In this document: positions 1 to 6,933 of the stretch, piece by piece
Layout of the letters: every line of letters begins with the position of its first letter
Numbering within the stretch: position 1 is the first letter of the stretch
Assembly: GCA_024233455.1 (NCBI GenBank)
Contig: JACKPP010000001.1
Location: 186,001 to 250,000, forward strand
Length of the DNA: 64,000 nt
Reading direction: 5' to 3'
Source: Chlamydiales bacterium
Lineage (GTDB): Bacteria; Chlamydiota; Chlamydiia; Chlamydiales; JACKPQ01
Program-made: the position numbers and the translations under genes
The notes under the pieces: generated by a model
Seen by the model: the letters and a program-made list of their open reading frames with translations, nothing else
Databases searched by the model: none
Told to the model about the DNA's origin: nothing

Positions 1-308
1 TTGATTGGATCTACGTCAAGGATCACTCGCTCTCTTCGTTTCCAAGTGATCACGGTATTACCGCCTGCGCCTTTATCGGCTCGATGTTTGCCCTGTTTGG
101 AGTGCGCTACGGGCTTGTTGCCATCATTACCGAAGGGTACTACTGCATGCCAAGGCTTGTGACCGGCGCTCACTGGCCAAGCGATATTTTAGTCGGCAGC
201 ACCTCAGTTGCCCTTATTTTATGTGCGTGGTTTTACGCCACTCCACTTTCAGCTTTTATTATTAACCTGTTAACCTTTGGAAAAAAAGATGCCCCATCCA
301 CAGTTTAA
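1..308 (+). CDS. PAP2-family phosphatase, 3' fragment
   Basis: This is the C-terminal part of a type 2 phosphatidic acid phosphatase-like membrane enzyme; the 5' end lies outside the window and the first complete codon is at base 3. Two family motifs are visible: SFPSDH, containing the acid-base histidine, and RLVTGAHWPSDI, matching the SRxxxGxHxxxD consensus with the nucleophilic histidine; the first arginine block lies upstream. Hydrophobic stretches follow each motif, as in integral membrane PAP2 lipid phosphatases. The substrate (lipid phosphate, undecaprenyl pyrophosphate or a glucose phosphate) cannot be told. Its 3' end overlaps the start of the next gene by about 20 bases, suggesting translational coupling. 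Confidence 0.85.
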   Translation, partial: DWIYVKDHSLSSFPSDHGITACAFIGSMFALFGVRYGLVAIITEGYYCMPRLVTGAHWPSDILVGSTSVALILCAWFYATPLSAFIINLLTFGKKDAPSTV

Positions 309-1788
309 GGCCACTCTAAACGCTGCGCTTCCCGGGCGCATCCTCCACTCGATTGAAGGTCTGCTCAGCTGGGACCAAGAGACGCATATGCCCAAAGGGG
401 CCATTGGCGCTAGGTCCGTGCAGAAAGAATACATTGCAGGCCTCTGCCATAAAGAGCAGACATCTCTAAAATTCGAAAGGGCACTTTCCAAACTCATAGA
501 CCTTGATTCTGGAAACATTCTCATAGAAGAGCTTTCCCCTGCTGAAAAGGCTGCAGCAAGAGAATGGCGTCGTGATTTTCTCAAAAACCACAAATTACCA
601 GGACGTTTTGTTGAGCGCTTTTGCAAAGTATGCTCAGAGGCCACCCATGCCTGGAGTGCGGCTAAGGATAACGACGATTTCAATAGCTTTGAGCCGCATC
701 TCACGACCATTATGGAAATGGCCAAAGAGCGCGCCGATCATCTCGGCTATAAAAACCACCCCTACGATGCCTTGCTTGATGAATACGAACCTGACGCTAC
801 AAGCGCACAAATCGATCCGCTATTTACTGAATTAAAACCCTTCCTAATTGATCTTACCAAACAAGTCTCGAAACCCGCCCCCGACCTACCTGTCGGCCCC
901 TATCCTGCAACCATGCAAACCAAATTCACCACAGACCTACTCTTTGATATGGGACTTGATCCTCACCACACCCGTTTAGATGTCTCATCCCACCCTTTTT
1001 GCATGGATATCCATCCTACCGACTTGCGCCTTACCACGCATATCTACGAAGACAGCCCCATTCAAAATATCTCCGCAGTGCTTCATGAAGGAGGTCACGG
1101 TCTTTATGAAACTGGGCTGCCTGCTGAATTTTACGGCTCACCCCTATCAGAGGCCATAAGCCTGGGTATCCACGAATCTCAATCTCGTTTTTGGGAAGTC
1201 CTCATTGGACAATCTCTCCCATTTTGGCAGTACTACTACCCCAAGCTGCAAAAATTATTTCCAAAGCTACAGACATTTACATTAGACGATTACTACGCCC
1301 ATCTCAACCGCGTGCAGCCTTCATTTATTCGCGTGCACGCCGATGAAGTGACCTACACCTTGCACGTTATTTTGCGCTACGAACTTGAAAAAGAGCTATT
1401 AAGTGGAAAGCTCAAAGCCAAAGACATTCCTGCCGCTTGGAATGCCAAAATGCAAGATTTTCTGGGCATCACTCCCCCCAATAATGCTAAAGGCTGCCTG
1501 CAAGATGTACATTGGTCGTGCGGCCTCATCGGTTACTTTCCCACCTACGCGCTGGGCAATCTTTACTCGGCACAATTTTTTGCCACTTTTGTAAAAGCCC
1601 ATCCCGATTACGCCAGCCGTATCGCCTGCGGCGATTTAAAGTTCATCCGCGCTTGGCTCTTAGAGCAGATTCACTGCCATGGGCGCCGCTACAGCGCAGC
1701 TGAACTGGTCCAAAATGTGACCGGCACTCCCCTAACCGCAAAAGCTTACAAGAACTACTTAGAAAATAAATACACAAAAGGTCTTTAA
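289..1788 (+). CDS. M32 carboxypeptidase (carboxypeptidase Taq family)
   Basis: Cytoplasmic zinc metallocarboxypeptidase trimming C-terminal residues from peptides. The HEGGH zinc motif lies near the middle, followed about 30 residues on by HESQSRFWE, which carries the third zinc ligand and is diagnostic of M32; the N-terminal WDQETHMP block is also typical. Length of about 500 residues is normal. The frame opens with a TTG at 277, but the ATG at 289 has a GGA-containing stretch at sensible distance and is preferred; either start overlaps the preceding PAP2 gene. Function in an intracellular bacterium would be peptide recycling (inference). Family call is firm. Confidence 0.93.
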   Translation: MPHPQFKATLNAALPGRILHSIEGLLSWDQETHMPKGAIGARSVQKEYIAGLCHKEQTSLKFERALSKLIDLDSGNILIEELSPAEKAAAREWRRDFLKNHKLPGRFVERFCKVCSEATHAWSAAKDNDDFNSFEPHLTTIMEMAKERADHLGYKNHPYDALLDEYEPDATSAQIDPLFTELKPFLIDLTKQVSKPAPDLPVGPYPATMQTKFTTDLLFDMGLDPHHTRLDVSSHPFCMDIHPTDLRLTTHIYEDSPIQNISAVLHEGGHGLYETGLPAEFYGSPLSEAISLGIHESQSRFWEVLIGQSLPFWQYYYPKLQKLFPKLQTFTLDDYYAHLNRVQPSFIRVHADEVTYTLHVILRYELEKELLSGKLKAKDIPAAWNAKMQDFLGITPPNNAKGCLQDVHWSCGLIGYFPTYALGNLYSAQFFATFVKAHPDYASRIACGDLKFIRAWLLEQIHCHGRRYSAAELVQNVTGTPLTAKAYKNYLENKYTKGL

Positions 1789-1821
1789 CCTAGGGGGTTG
1801 AGGATAATGCCCCCACTTAGG
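1789..1821 (+). terminator. possible weak hairpin between carboxypeptidase and tpx
   Basis: CCTAGGGGG is followed after 12 bases by CCCCC and TAGG, giving an imperfect stem with a bulge. No T-run follows, so it may be only an attenuating or processing hairpin. Confidence 0.3.
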
Positions 1822-1826
1822 TATAG

Positions 1827-2330
1827 ATGAACTATATGGCCAAAACAAAACTCAAAGGCTCGCCTGTAACGCTTTCTGGAAGATGTCTGGAAGTCGGTCA
1901 GAGAGCGCCTGATTTTCAACTTGTCAAGCAAGACCTCTCAGAGCTTGAGCTTACCGCTATCAAAGAACCCTACAAAGTTCTCAGCATTTTTCCAAGCCTA
2001 GATACTGATGTGTGTGCTAAAGCCATCCACACATTTTACGAAAAAGCAAAACAGCATACAAATGCTGTAATCTTAAATATTTCTATGGATCTACCCTTTG
2101 CTGCTAAGCGATTTTGCGGTGCCGAGCATTTGAATGTGATCACTTTATCAGCTTTTAGAAGCCCTTTTGGAATGGATTACGGTTTACATATTGCCGACGG
2201 CCCTTTGAAAGGTCTCTTGGCACGCGCTGTCATTGTTTTAGATCCATCTAACCAAGTCATCTACCTGGAACTTGTTCCGGAAATTACTCAAGAGCCTAAT
2301 TACGATGCCGCTCTTGATGCCATCAGATAA
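1827..2330 (+). CDS. tpx: thiol peroxidase (peroxiredoxin)
   Basis: Cytoplasmic peroxiredoxin reducing hydrogen peroxide and alkyl hydroperoxides with thioredoxin. The peroxidatic cysteine sits in SLDTDVCAKA, matching the Tpx SxDTPVC block, with D replacing the usual P; a second cysteine in RFCGAE fits the resolving cysteine, and the conserved arginine is in LARAVIVLD. Length of 167 residues is normal. ATG at 1827 follows AGG by five bases; ATG 1836 is an alternative. A decayed partial copy of this gene lies 2.2 kb downstream (4207-4276), on the far side of an ABC-F gene. Bacterioferritin comigratory protein is the main alternative, but the spacing fits Tpx better. Confidence 0.9.
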   Translation: MNYMAKTKLKGSPVTLSGRCLEVGQRAPDFQLVKQDLSELELTAIKEPYKVLSIFPSLDTDVCAKAIHTFYEKAKQHTNAVILNISMDLPFAAKRFCGAEHLNVITLSAFRSPFGMDYGLHIADGPLKGLLARAVIVLDPSNQVIYLELVPEITQEPNYDAALDAIR

Positions 2331-2335
2331 AAAAA

Positions 2336-2354
2336 CCCAGATGAAACATCTGGG
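2336..2354. terminator. hairpin after tpx, duplicate of the rpsI terminator
   Basis: Perfect 8-bp stem CCCAGATG/CATCTGGG with AAA loop. Seven A residues precede it on the plus strand, so it works as a U-tailed terminator only for minus-strand transcription, although tpx lies on its left on the plus strand. Bases 2324-2360 match 4277-4313 with one difference. Confidence 0.75.
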
Positions 2355-2560
2355 CTTGAATATGCTCTCACCGTTTTTTTTCAGAGCTTCTACCAATTGA
2401 GATGCCAACGCTAATGGAATCCATGATATATCCAGATTATTGAGTGATAAATATTGTTCAAATAGTCTATATCATTTATCATAAAATTTAATGAGGAGAC
2501 TTTGAAGTGAGAAAGTAATTTGATTCCCAAGCATTTATTAAACAAATCAGGAAGAAAATT

Positions 2561-4147
2561 ATGTCAAAATCCCTCATACAAATTCAAAATTTTTCTAAAA
2601 TATATGGCTCCTTATTGCTATTTGATCATGTCTCGCTATCGATTCATGATGTAGATCGACTTGCCTTAGTCGGCGAGAACGGATCTGGTAAATCGAGCAT
2701 TCTTAAAATTTTAGCGGGCAAATTGCTGCCAGATAGTGGACGTGTGATCTTACCAACAGATTTAAGCATCGGCTACTTGCCGCAAGAGCTTCCAAAATTT
2801 AGTAGCACTGTAACGGTAAAGAAATTCCTTGAGAATGCGCAGTTAAAAAAACTCGAACAGCAAATGGCCGAGAGCCTTGAAGACCCAGATCGACTAGGTG
2901 ATTGGGCAGATATGCATGAACAGTATGAGCACCTGGGAGGATATGAACAGGTCCCCCTTGAAAGCACATTAGCTGGTCTAAAACTCGACTTGAAGCTCTT
3001 AGATGAAAAAATAAGTCGATTGAGCGGAGGAGAAAAGTTACGCATCGCTCTTGCTAAAGCCTTGATTGAAAATCCTAATGTCTTGCTTTTAGATGAACCT
3101 ACGAATCATTTAGACCTTGAAATGGTGCAGTGGTTAGAAAATATGATCCTGAATCGCCATGGGGCTACTCTAATCGTTTCACATGACAGAATGTTTATAA
3201 ATAACACATGCAATCGATTAGTCGAAATCAAAGATGCTCATTTGCAAAATTTTGGCGGCAACTACGATTTCTATCTTGCAGAAAAAAAACGTCAAGAGGA
3301 AAGACAGCTCAAAGCCTACGAAGCCCAAGAAGATGAAAAAAAGCATCTCAAACAAGAAATCAAAGCAATAACGTTTTCAAAAAAACAGGCTGCACCGGCT
3401 AAAGATCGCAACAAGCTGGGCTACAATCAACGAGGAGAAAAACACCAAAAATCACTCCAGCGCAATTTAGATAATTTAAAACAGCGCTTAAATGATCTTG
3501 AAGTAAATCCAATACCTCATCCAAGGCCTAAAACCATTACTGGCCTTAGATTTTTACCACATCCATTAAATTCAACTGTAGCTATTGAACTAAAGGATGT
3601 ATCCAAATCTTTTGGAGCTAAAACGTTATTTTCAGAGATTAACAAAATGCTATGCAAAGGTAAGCGCATAATTTTAACAGGGGCAAACGGTTCTGGAAAA
3701 ACAACGCTTTTGCGTTGCATATATGGCCAAATTAAAGTCGATAAAGGTAAAATTCTTAAAGCACCAACAACTAAAATCGGGTATTTGGATCAAGAGGTTC
3801 AGCTCTTACCGATGGATCAGAGCCCCCTTACCTATTTTGAGAATACATTCAACTTAACGGAAGAAGCCTTAAGGCGCGAATTGCACAAAGCAGCGCTTGG
3901 TAGCAAAGAGCTCCTCCATCTCCCCTTTGCTTCTATGAGTGTGGGACAAAGAAAACGCTTAGCTCTCCTTGCTCTCACGTTAGAAAAACCCAATGTTTTG
4001 CTTTTGGATGAGCCCACAAATCATCTTGATCTATCAACTTTAGAAGCTCTAGAAACAGCGCTTCTTAAATTTGAGGGCGCAATCCTTGCTGTGTCCCATG
4101 ATCGCGTATTTATCGGAAAAATCGCTACAGAGATATGGACGCTGTAG
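2561..4147 (+). CDS. ABC-F family ATPase (ribosome-associated)
   Basis: Soluble tandem-ABC protein without membrane segments, of the ABC-F class that binds the ribosomal E site to relieve stalling or antibiotic inhibition. Two nucleotide-binding domains are visible: Walker A GENGSGKSS and GANGSGKTT, signatures RLSGGEKLR and SVGQRKRLA, and two copies of LLLDEPTNHLD. A charged linker of about 100 residues between the domains carries the P-site tRNA interaction motif region. AGGAAG five bases before ATG 2561 is a good ribosome site. The gene is bracketed by duplicated tpx/terminator sequence, suggesting it is an insertion relative to an ancestral tpx-rpsI arrangement. Housekeeping EttA/Uup-like role or an antibiotic-resistance role cannot be separated by eye. 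Confidence 0.92.
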   Translation: MSKSLIQIQNFSKIYGSLLLFDHVSLSIHDVDRLALVGENGSGKSSILKILAGKLLPDSGRVILPTDLSIGYLPQELPKFSSTVTVKKFLENAQLKKLEQQMAESLEDPDRLGDWADMHEQYEHLGGYEQVPLESTLAGLKLDLKLLDEKISRLSGGEKLRIALAKALIENPNVLLLDEPTNHLDLEMVQWLENMILNRHGATLIVSHDRMFINNTCNRLVEIKDAHLQNFGGNYDFYLAEKKRQEERQLKAYEAQEDEKKHLKQEIKAITFSKKQAAPAKDRNKLGYNQRGEKHQKSLQRNLDNLKQRLNDLEVNPIPHPRPKTITGLRFLPHPLNSTVAIELKDVSKSFGAKTLFSEINKMLCKGKRIILTGANGSGKTTLLRCIYGQIKVDKGKILKAPTTKIGYLDQEVQLLPMDQSPLTYFENTFNLTEEALRRELHKAALGSKELLHLPFASMSVGQRKRLALLALTLEKPNVLLLDEPTNHLDLSTLEALETALLKFEGAILAVSHDRVFIGKIATEIWTL

Positions 4148-4206
4148 ATAGTCCCAATTTTTTGCCAGCTACATATTCTTGGAATTCTTTTACTGCATGA
4201 TCACCT

Positions 4207-4276
4207 CCAAAATGCTCTCTATCTGTAGATACTGATGTGTGTGCCAAGACCATCCACATGTATTATGAAAAACGCT
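4207..4276 (+). pseudogene. decayed internal fragment of tpx
   Basis: In-frame translation contains DTDVCAK, then IH and YEK spaced as in the intact thiol peroxidase; bases 4226-4274 align with 1999-2047 including 19 identical bases in a row. The fragment lacks the start, resolving cysteine and C-terminal half, runs straight into the duplicated terminator and is preceded in frame by a TGA at 4198. It is a remnant, not a gene. It shows that tpx sequence and the terminator were duplicated as a unit with an internal deletion. Confidence 0.85.
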
Positions 4277-4288
4277 CAAATAAAAAAA

Positions 4289-4307
4289 CCCAGATGAAAC
4301 ATCTGGG
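4289..4307 (-). terminator. intrinsic terminator of rplM-rpsI
   Basis: Minus-strand reading gives CCCAGATG, TTT loop, CATCTGGG and then seven T residues, a canonical rho-independent terminator 30 bases beyond the rpsI stop. It is the near-identical partner of the hairpin at 2336-2354. Confidence 0.88.
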
Positions 4308-4336
4308 CTTGAAGTATACAAATTGAAAATTTCAGT

Positions 4337-4738
4337 CTAACGTTTGCTGAACTGGAACTGCTTACGAGCGCCAGGCTGACCGTATTTTTTACGCTCTTTC
4401 TTACGCGGATCGCGAGTTAAGAAACCTTCAGCTTTCAGGCGACTTCTGCGATCTTCGTCTTCTTTCACGAGAGCCCGGGCAATACCAAGACGCGTTGCAG
4501 TAGATTGAGCAGAGATGCCTCCACCCTTGATGCGTACAATCGCATCGTAGTTGCCGTTTAGCTCTAAAAGCTCAAATGGTGAAAGGATGTCCTTACGCTG
4601 CTCTAGAGCTGGGAAGTACTCTTCAAGAGTCCTGCCATTCACATCAATTTTGCCAGAGCCTTTTCTTAGGCGAACGGCTGCAACAGCAGTCTTTCTTCTA
4701 CCGGTACCGATTGTTTCTGAAATTTGTTTTTTAACCAT
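4337..4738 (-). CDS. rpsI: 30S ribosomal protein S9 (uS9)
   Basis: Small-subunit protein whose C-terminal tail reaches the P-site t[22 protein letters not shown] at the N terminus and the [26 protein letters not shown] basic tail ending in SKR are family hallmarks; 133 residues is normal. It follows rplM by nine bases on the minus strand, the conserved L13-S9 operon, and ends before the intrinsic terminator at 4289. Confidence 0.98.
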   Translation of the reverse strand: MVKKQISETIGTGRRKTAVAAVRLRKGSGKIDVNGRTLEEYFPALEQRKDILSPFELLELNGNYDAIVRIKGGGISAQSTATRLGIARALVKEDEDRRSRLKAEGFLTRDPRKKERKKYGQPGARKQFQFSKR

Positions 4739-4747
4739 GTGATCCTT

Positions 4748-5191
4748 CTAAACGTGTGTCGGTTTTTGCGCTTGCATGGAGTGCTTTTCACCAGCATAGA
4801 TGCGCAGTTTTTTAAGTTGTTTGTTGCCAAGTTTTGTTTTTGGCATCATGCCCTCGACGGCGTGACGTAGAACGTAATCAGGCTTACGAGCTAGCATTGT
4901 GCGGTAAGGAATTTCTCTAAGACCACCCATGCTACCTGTATAGTAACGGTAGACCTTGTTAGCTGCTTTGGCCCCGGTAATCACAACTTTTTCAGCATTG
5001 ATGATAATGACGCCATCGCCACCATCTACATGTGTTGTAAAAGTTACTTTATGCTTACCACGTAGAATTTTAGCGACTTCAGTTGCCAGACGGCCTAATG
5101 TTTTGCCTTTAGCGTCGATCAAATACCACTGGCTAGAGGCTGCGGCCTCTTCTTTAGTCAGCATTGGAGATTGCATTTTCTGTTGTTTCAT
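4748..5191 (-). CDS. rplM: 50S ribosomal protein L13 (uL13)
   Basis: Large-subunit assembly protein. KTLGRLATEVAKILRGKHK, GDGVIIINAEKV and GMMPKTKLG are the family blocks. The frame could start at ATG 5212, but that ATG lies about 3 bases after the predicted transcription start and has no ribosome site; ATG 5191 has AAAGGG nine bases upstream and gives 147 residues, similar to chlamydial L13. Expressed with rpsI from the promoter at 5223-5252. Confidence 0.96.
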   Translation of the reverse strand: MKQQKMQSPMLTKEEAAASSQWYLIDAKGKTLGRLATEVAKILRGKHKVTFTTHVDGGDGVIIINAEKVVITGAKAANKVYRYYTGSMGGLREIPYRTMLARKPDYVLRHAVEGMMPKTKLGNKQLKKLRIYAGEKHSMQAQKPTHV

Positions 5192-5222
5192 GAGTCCATA
5201 CCCTTTCTTCATTTAAAGGACC

Positions 5223-5252
5223 ATCATACGCTGCTTTACTAATTATTGACAA
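5223..5252 (-). promoter_or_regulatory. sigma-70-type promoter for rplM-rpsI
   Basis: Minus strand reads TTGTCA, 18-base spacer, TATGAT. The predicted start of transcription is near 5216, between this box and the two candidate ATGs. The -35 overlaps the -35 of the divergent miaB promoter by five bases. Confidence 0.65.
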
Positions 5253-5274
5253 CCCCATTTCTGCAATGTATGCT
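5246..5274 (+). promoter_or_regulatory. sigma-70 consensus promoter for miaB
   Basis: TTGACA, 17-base spacer, TATGCT: perfect -35 and near-consensus -10. Transcription should begin near 5281, 28 bases before the miaB ATG. Its -35 is shared with the opposite-strand ribosomal promoter. Confidence 0.75.
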
Positions 5275-5308
5275 AAATGGACAAAATAATTATTTGAGGA
5301 CCTTTTGC

Positions 5309-6619
5309 ATGCAGCGTCAAATGCCAAAAACTTTCTTTATACGCACCTACGGCTGCCAGATGAATGAGCTTGATACTGAGATCATGGCCGGTCAACTGAA
5401 ACTAAAAGGACTCACCCAGGTCAACGACGAAAAAGGTGCTGATTTAATGATTTTCAACACCTGCTCAATTCGAGACCTGGCCGAGCGCAAGGTCATGGGC
5501 AAGGTTGGCCAGCTCACCCGCCGCACCAAAAACCGCCCCATTATCGGCATCACCGGCTGCATGGCCATGGCTAAAAAAGAAACTTTATTCCGCAAACTTC
5601 CCCATATCGATTTCGTCCTAGGCACCAATAATATTACCGATCTTGGAACAGTGCTCGATGAGGTGGTCGATCTTGGTCAAAAATCTCTTCGTACTACCGA
5701 TCAATTCGAAGAAAATCTGGACTATCTCGTGGCCTCAAGGGAAAGTAAGCTCAAAGCCCACGTCTCTATCATCCGTGGTTGCGATAAATTCTGCACCTAT
5801 TGTGTGGTACCCTATACTCGGGGACAAGAGGTCTCAAGGCCGGCCCAAGACATTGTCAATGAGATCCAAATGCTCGTGGATAAAGGCTACAAAGAAGTGA
5901 CCCTACTTGGGCAAAACGTCAATAGCTACGGCAAAGGCACTGCCTGCCATTTTCACGACCTTTTGCACCAAATCGACAAAACCGGCATAGCCCGCGTGCG
6001 TTTCATGACCAGCCACCCCGTTGACATCACCGAAGATCTGATGCATGCCATAGCCGAACTTCCTTCTCTATGTGAATTTGTCCACTTCCCCATCCAAGCT
6101 GGATCCTCGCGCATTCTAAAAAAAATGCATCGAATCTATACCAAAGAGCAGTACTACGAAAAAGTTGCCCTTTTGCGTAAAATCGTCCCTAATGCTTCCA
6201 TTGGCACTGATATCATCGTCGGGTTTCCTACTGAAACCGAAGAAGAATTCCAAGAAACTCTCGAGGTATTCCGCGATATCCGCTATTCCGTGGCATTTCT
6301 CTACACCTACTCTCAGCGCAAAGGCACGCCAGCTATGCGTTGGAAAGACGATATCCCCGACGCTGTCAAACAGGACCGGCTGCATCGTTTGATGGAACTC
6401 CATGATCAAATCTCTTCCGAGGAGCGACAAAAACTTTTAGGTCAGACTCTTGATGTTCTCGTCGAAAAACAAAACCAAGACGGCCTACTCAGTGGACGTA
6501 CTCGTTGCTGGCGGAAAGTGATCTTCAAAGGGCCAGATTCTCTTGTTGGCACCCTGCAAAACGTCCAGCTCCATAGCCTAAGCCATCAAACCCTGATCGG
6601 AGATTTGGCCCCTCTTTGA
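5309..6619 (+). CDS. miaB: tRNA-2-methylthio-N6-dimethylallyladenosine synthase
   Basis: Radical-SAM methylthiotransferase modifying A37 of tRNAs reading UNN codons. The N-terminal UPF0004 domain has cysteines in RTYGCQMNE, NTCSIR and GCMA for the auxiliary cluster; the radical-SAM triad is CDKFCTYC in RGCDKFCTYCVVPYTRG; a TRAM domain closes the protein. The open frame extends back to a TTG at 5246, but that TTG is the promoter -35; ATG 5309 has GAGGA ten bases upstream and lies after the predicted transcription start, giving 436 residues, normal for MiaB. The related MtaB and RimO differ in N-terminal blocks. It requires prior MiaA isopentenylation. Confidence 0.95.
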   Translation: MQRQMPKTFFIRTYGCQMNELDTEIMAGQLKLKGLTQVNDEKGADLMIFNTCSIRDLAERKVMGKVGQLTRRTKNRPIIGITGCMAMAKKETLFRKLPHIDFVLGTNNITDLGTVLDEVVDLGQKSLRTTDQFEENLDYLVASRESKLKAHVSIIRGCDKFCTYCVVPYTRGQEVSRPAQDIVNEIQMLVDKGYKEVTLLGQNVNSYGKGTACHFHDLLHQIDKTGIARVRFMTSHPVDITEDLMHAIAELPSLCEFVHFPIQAGSSRILKKMHRIYTKEQYYEKVALLRKIVPNASIGTDIIVGFPTETEEEFQETLEVFRDIRYSVAFLYTYSQRKGTPAMRWKDDIPDAVKQDRLHRLMELHDQISSEERQKLLGQTLDVLVEKQNQDGLLSGRTRCWRKVIFKGPDSLVGTLQNVQLHSLSHQTLIGDLAPL

Positions 6620-6631
6620 TCGCAACAGCTT

Positions 6632-6829
6632 TTATATTTCAGTGTATAGAGGTAGATCATCTACGTCGATGTCCATCTCTGGAGGGCGACCTTCTTCGTC
6701 TGAAATCAGACTAAAATGCCAACTTTGGTTTTTTGTACTGATTACATCCCAGTTAAAATTGTGCTGGCCCGCATTCAGATCTGTATGCATTTCACTAAAC
6801 AATAGTCCAAAACAGATAATTGCTAACAT
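6632..6829 (-). CDS. small protein with N-terminal hydrophobic stretch, unknown
   Basis: Not recognised. It encodes 65 residues: a short hydrophobic start (MLAIICFGLLFSEM) followed by a polar, acidic tail containing DIDVDDL. The best support is a strong ribosome site, GGAGGTGG, six bases before ATG 6829. It lies downstream of the RNase III-like gene on the same strand with a gap of about 100 bases. The N terminus could be a short signal sequence or membrane anchor, but no clear cleavage site is visible. Confidence 0.55.
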   Translation of the reverse strand: MLAIICFGLLFSEMHTDLNAGQHNFNWDVISTKNQSWHFSLISDEEGRPPEMDIDVDDLPLYTEI

Positions 6830-6933
6830 AGTCCACCTCCAAGTGTAGTGGCTTTAGATAGAACTCTGCACACACGCTACCAATCAATTCTTTATTTGTA
6901 AATATCCAACTAGCAAAGCACTTAATGGATGTA

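Noticed and set aside
2382..2409. tRNA-like D-arm on the minus strand (CTCAATTGGTAGAAGC)
   Set aside because: Only the D-loop resembles a tRNA; no anticodon or T arm follows and the D-stem does not pair. At most a remnant near the ABC-F insertion.
4142..4212. minus-strand frame reading FGGDHAVKEFQEYVAG, possibly a protein fragment
   Set aside because: Too short, no start or ribosome site and no recognised family.
5246..5308. 63-base N-terminal extension of miaB from a TTG
   Set aside because: The TTG is the -35 of the miaB promoter, upstream of transcription start.
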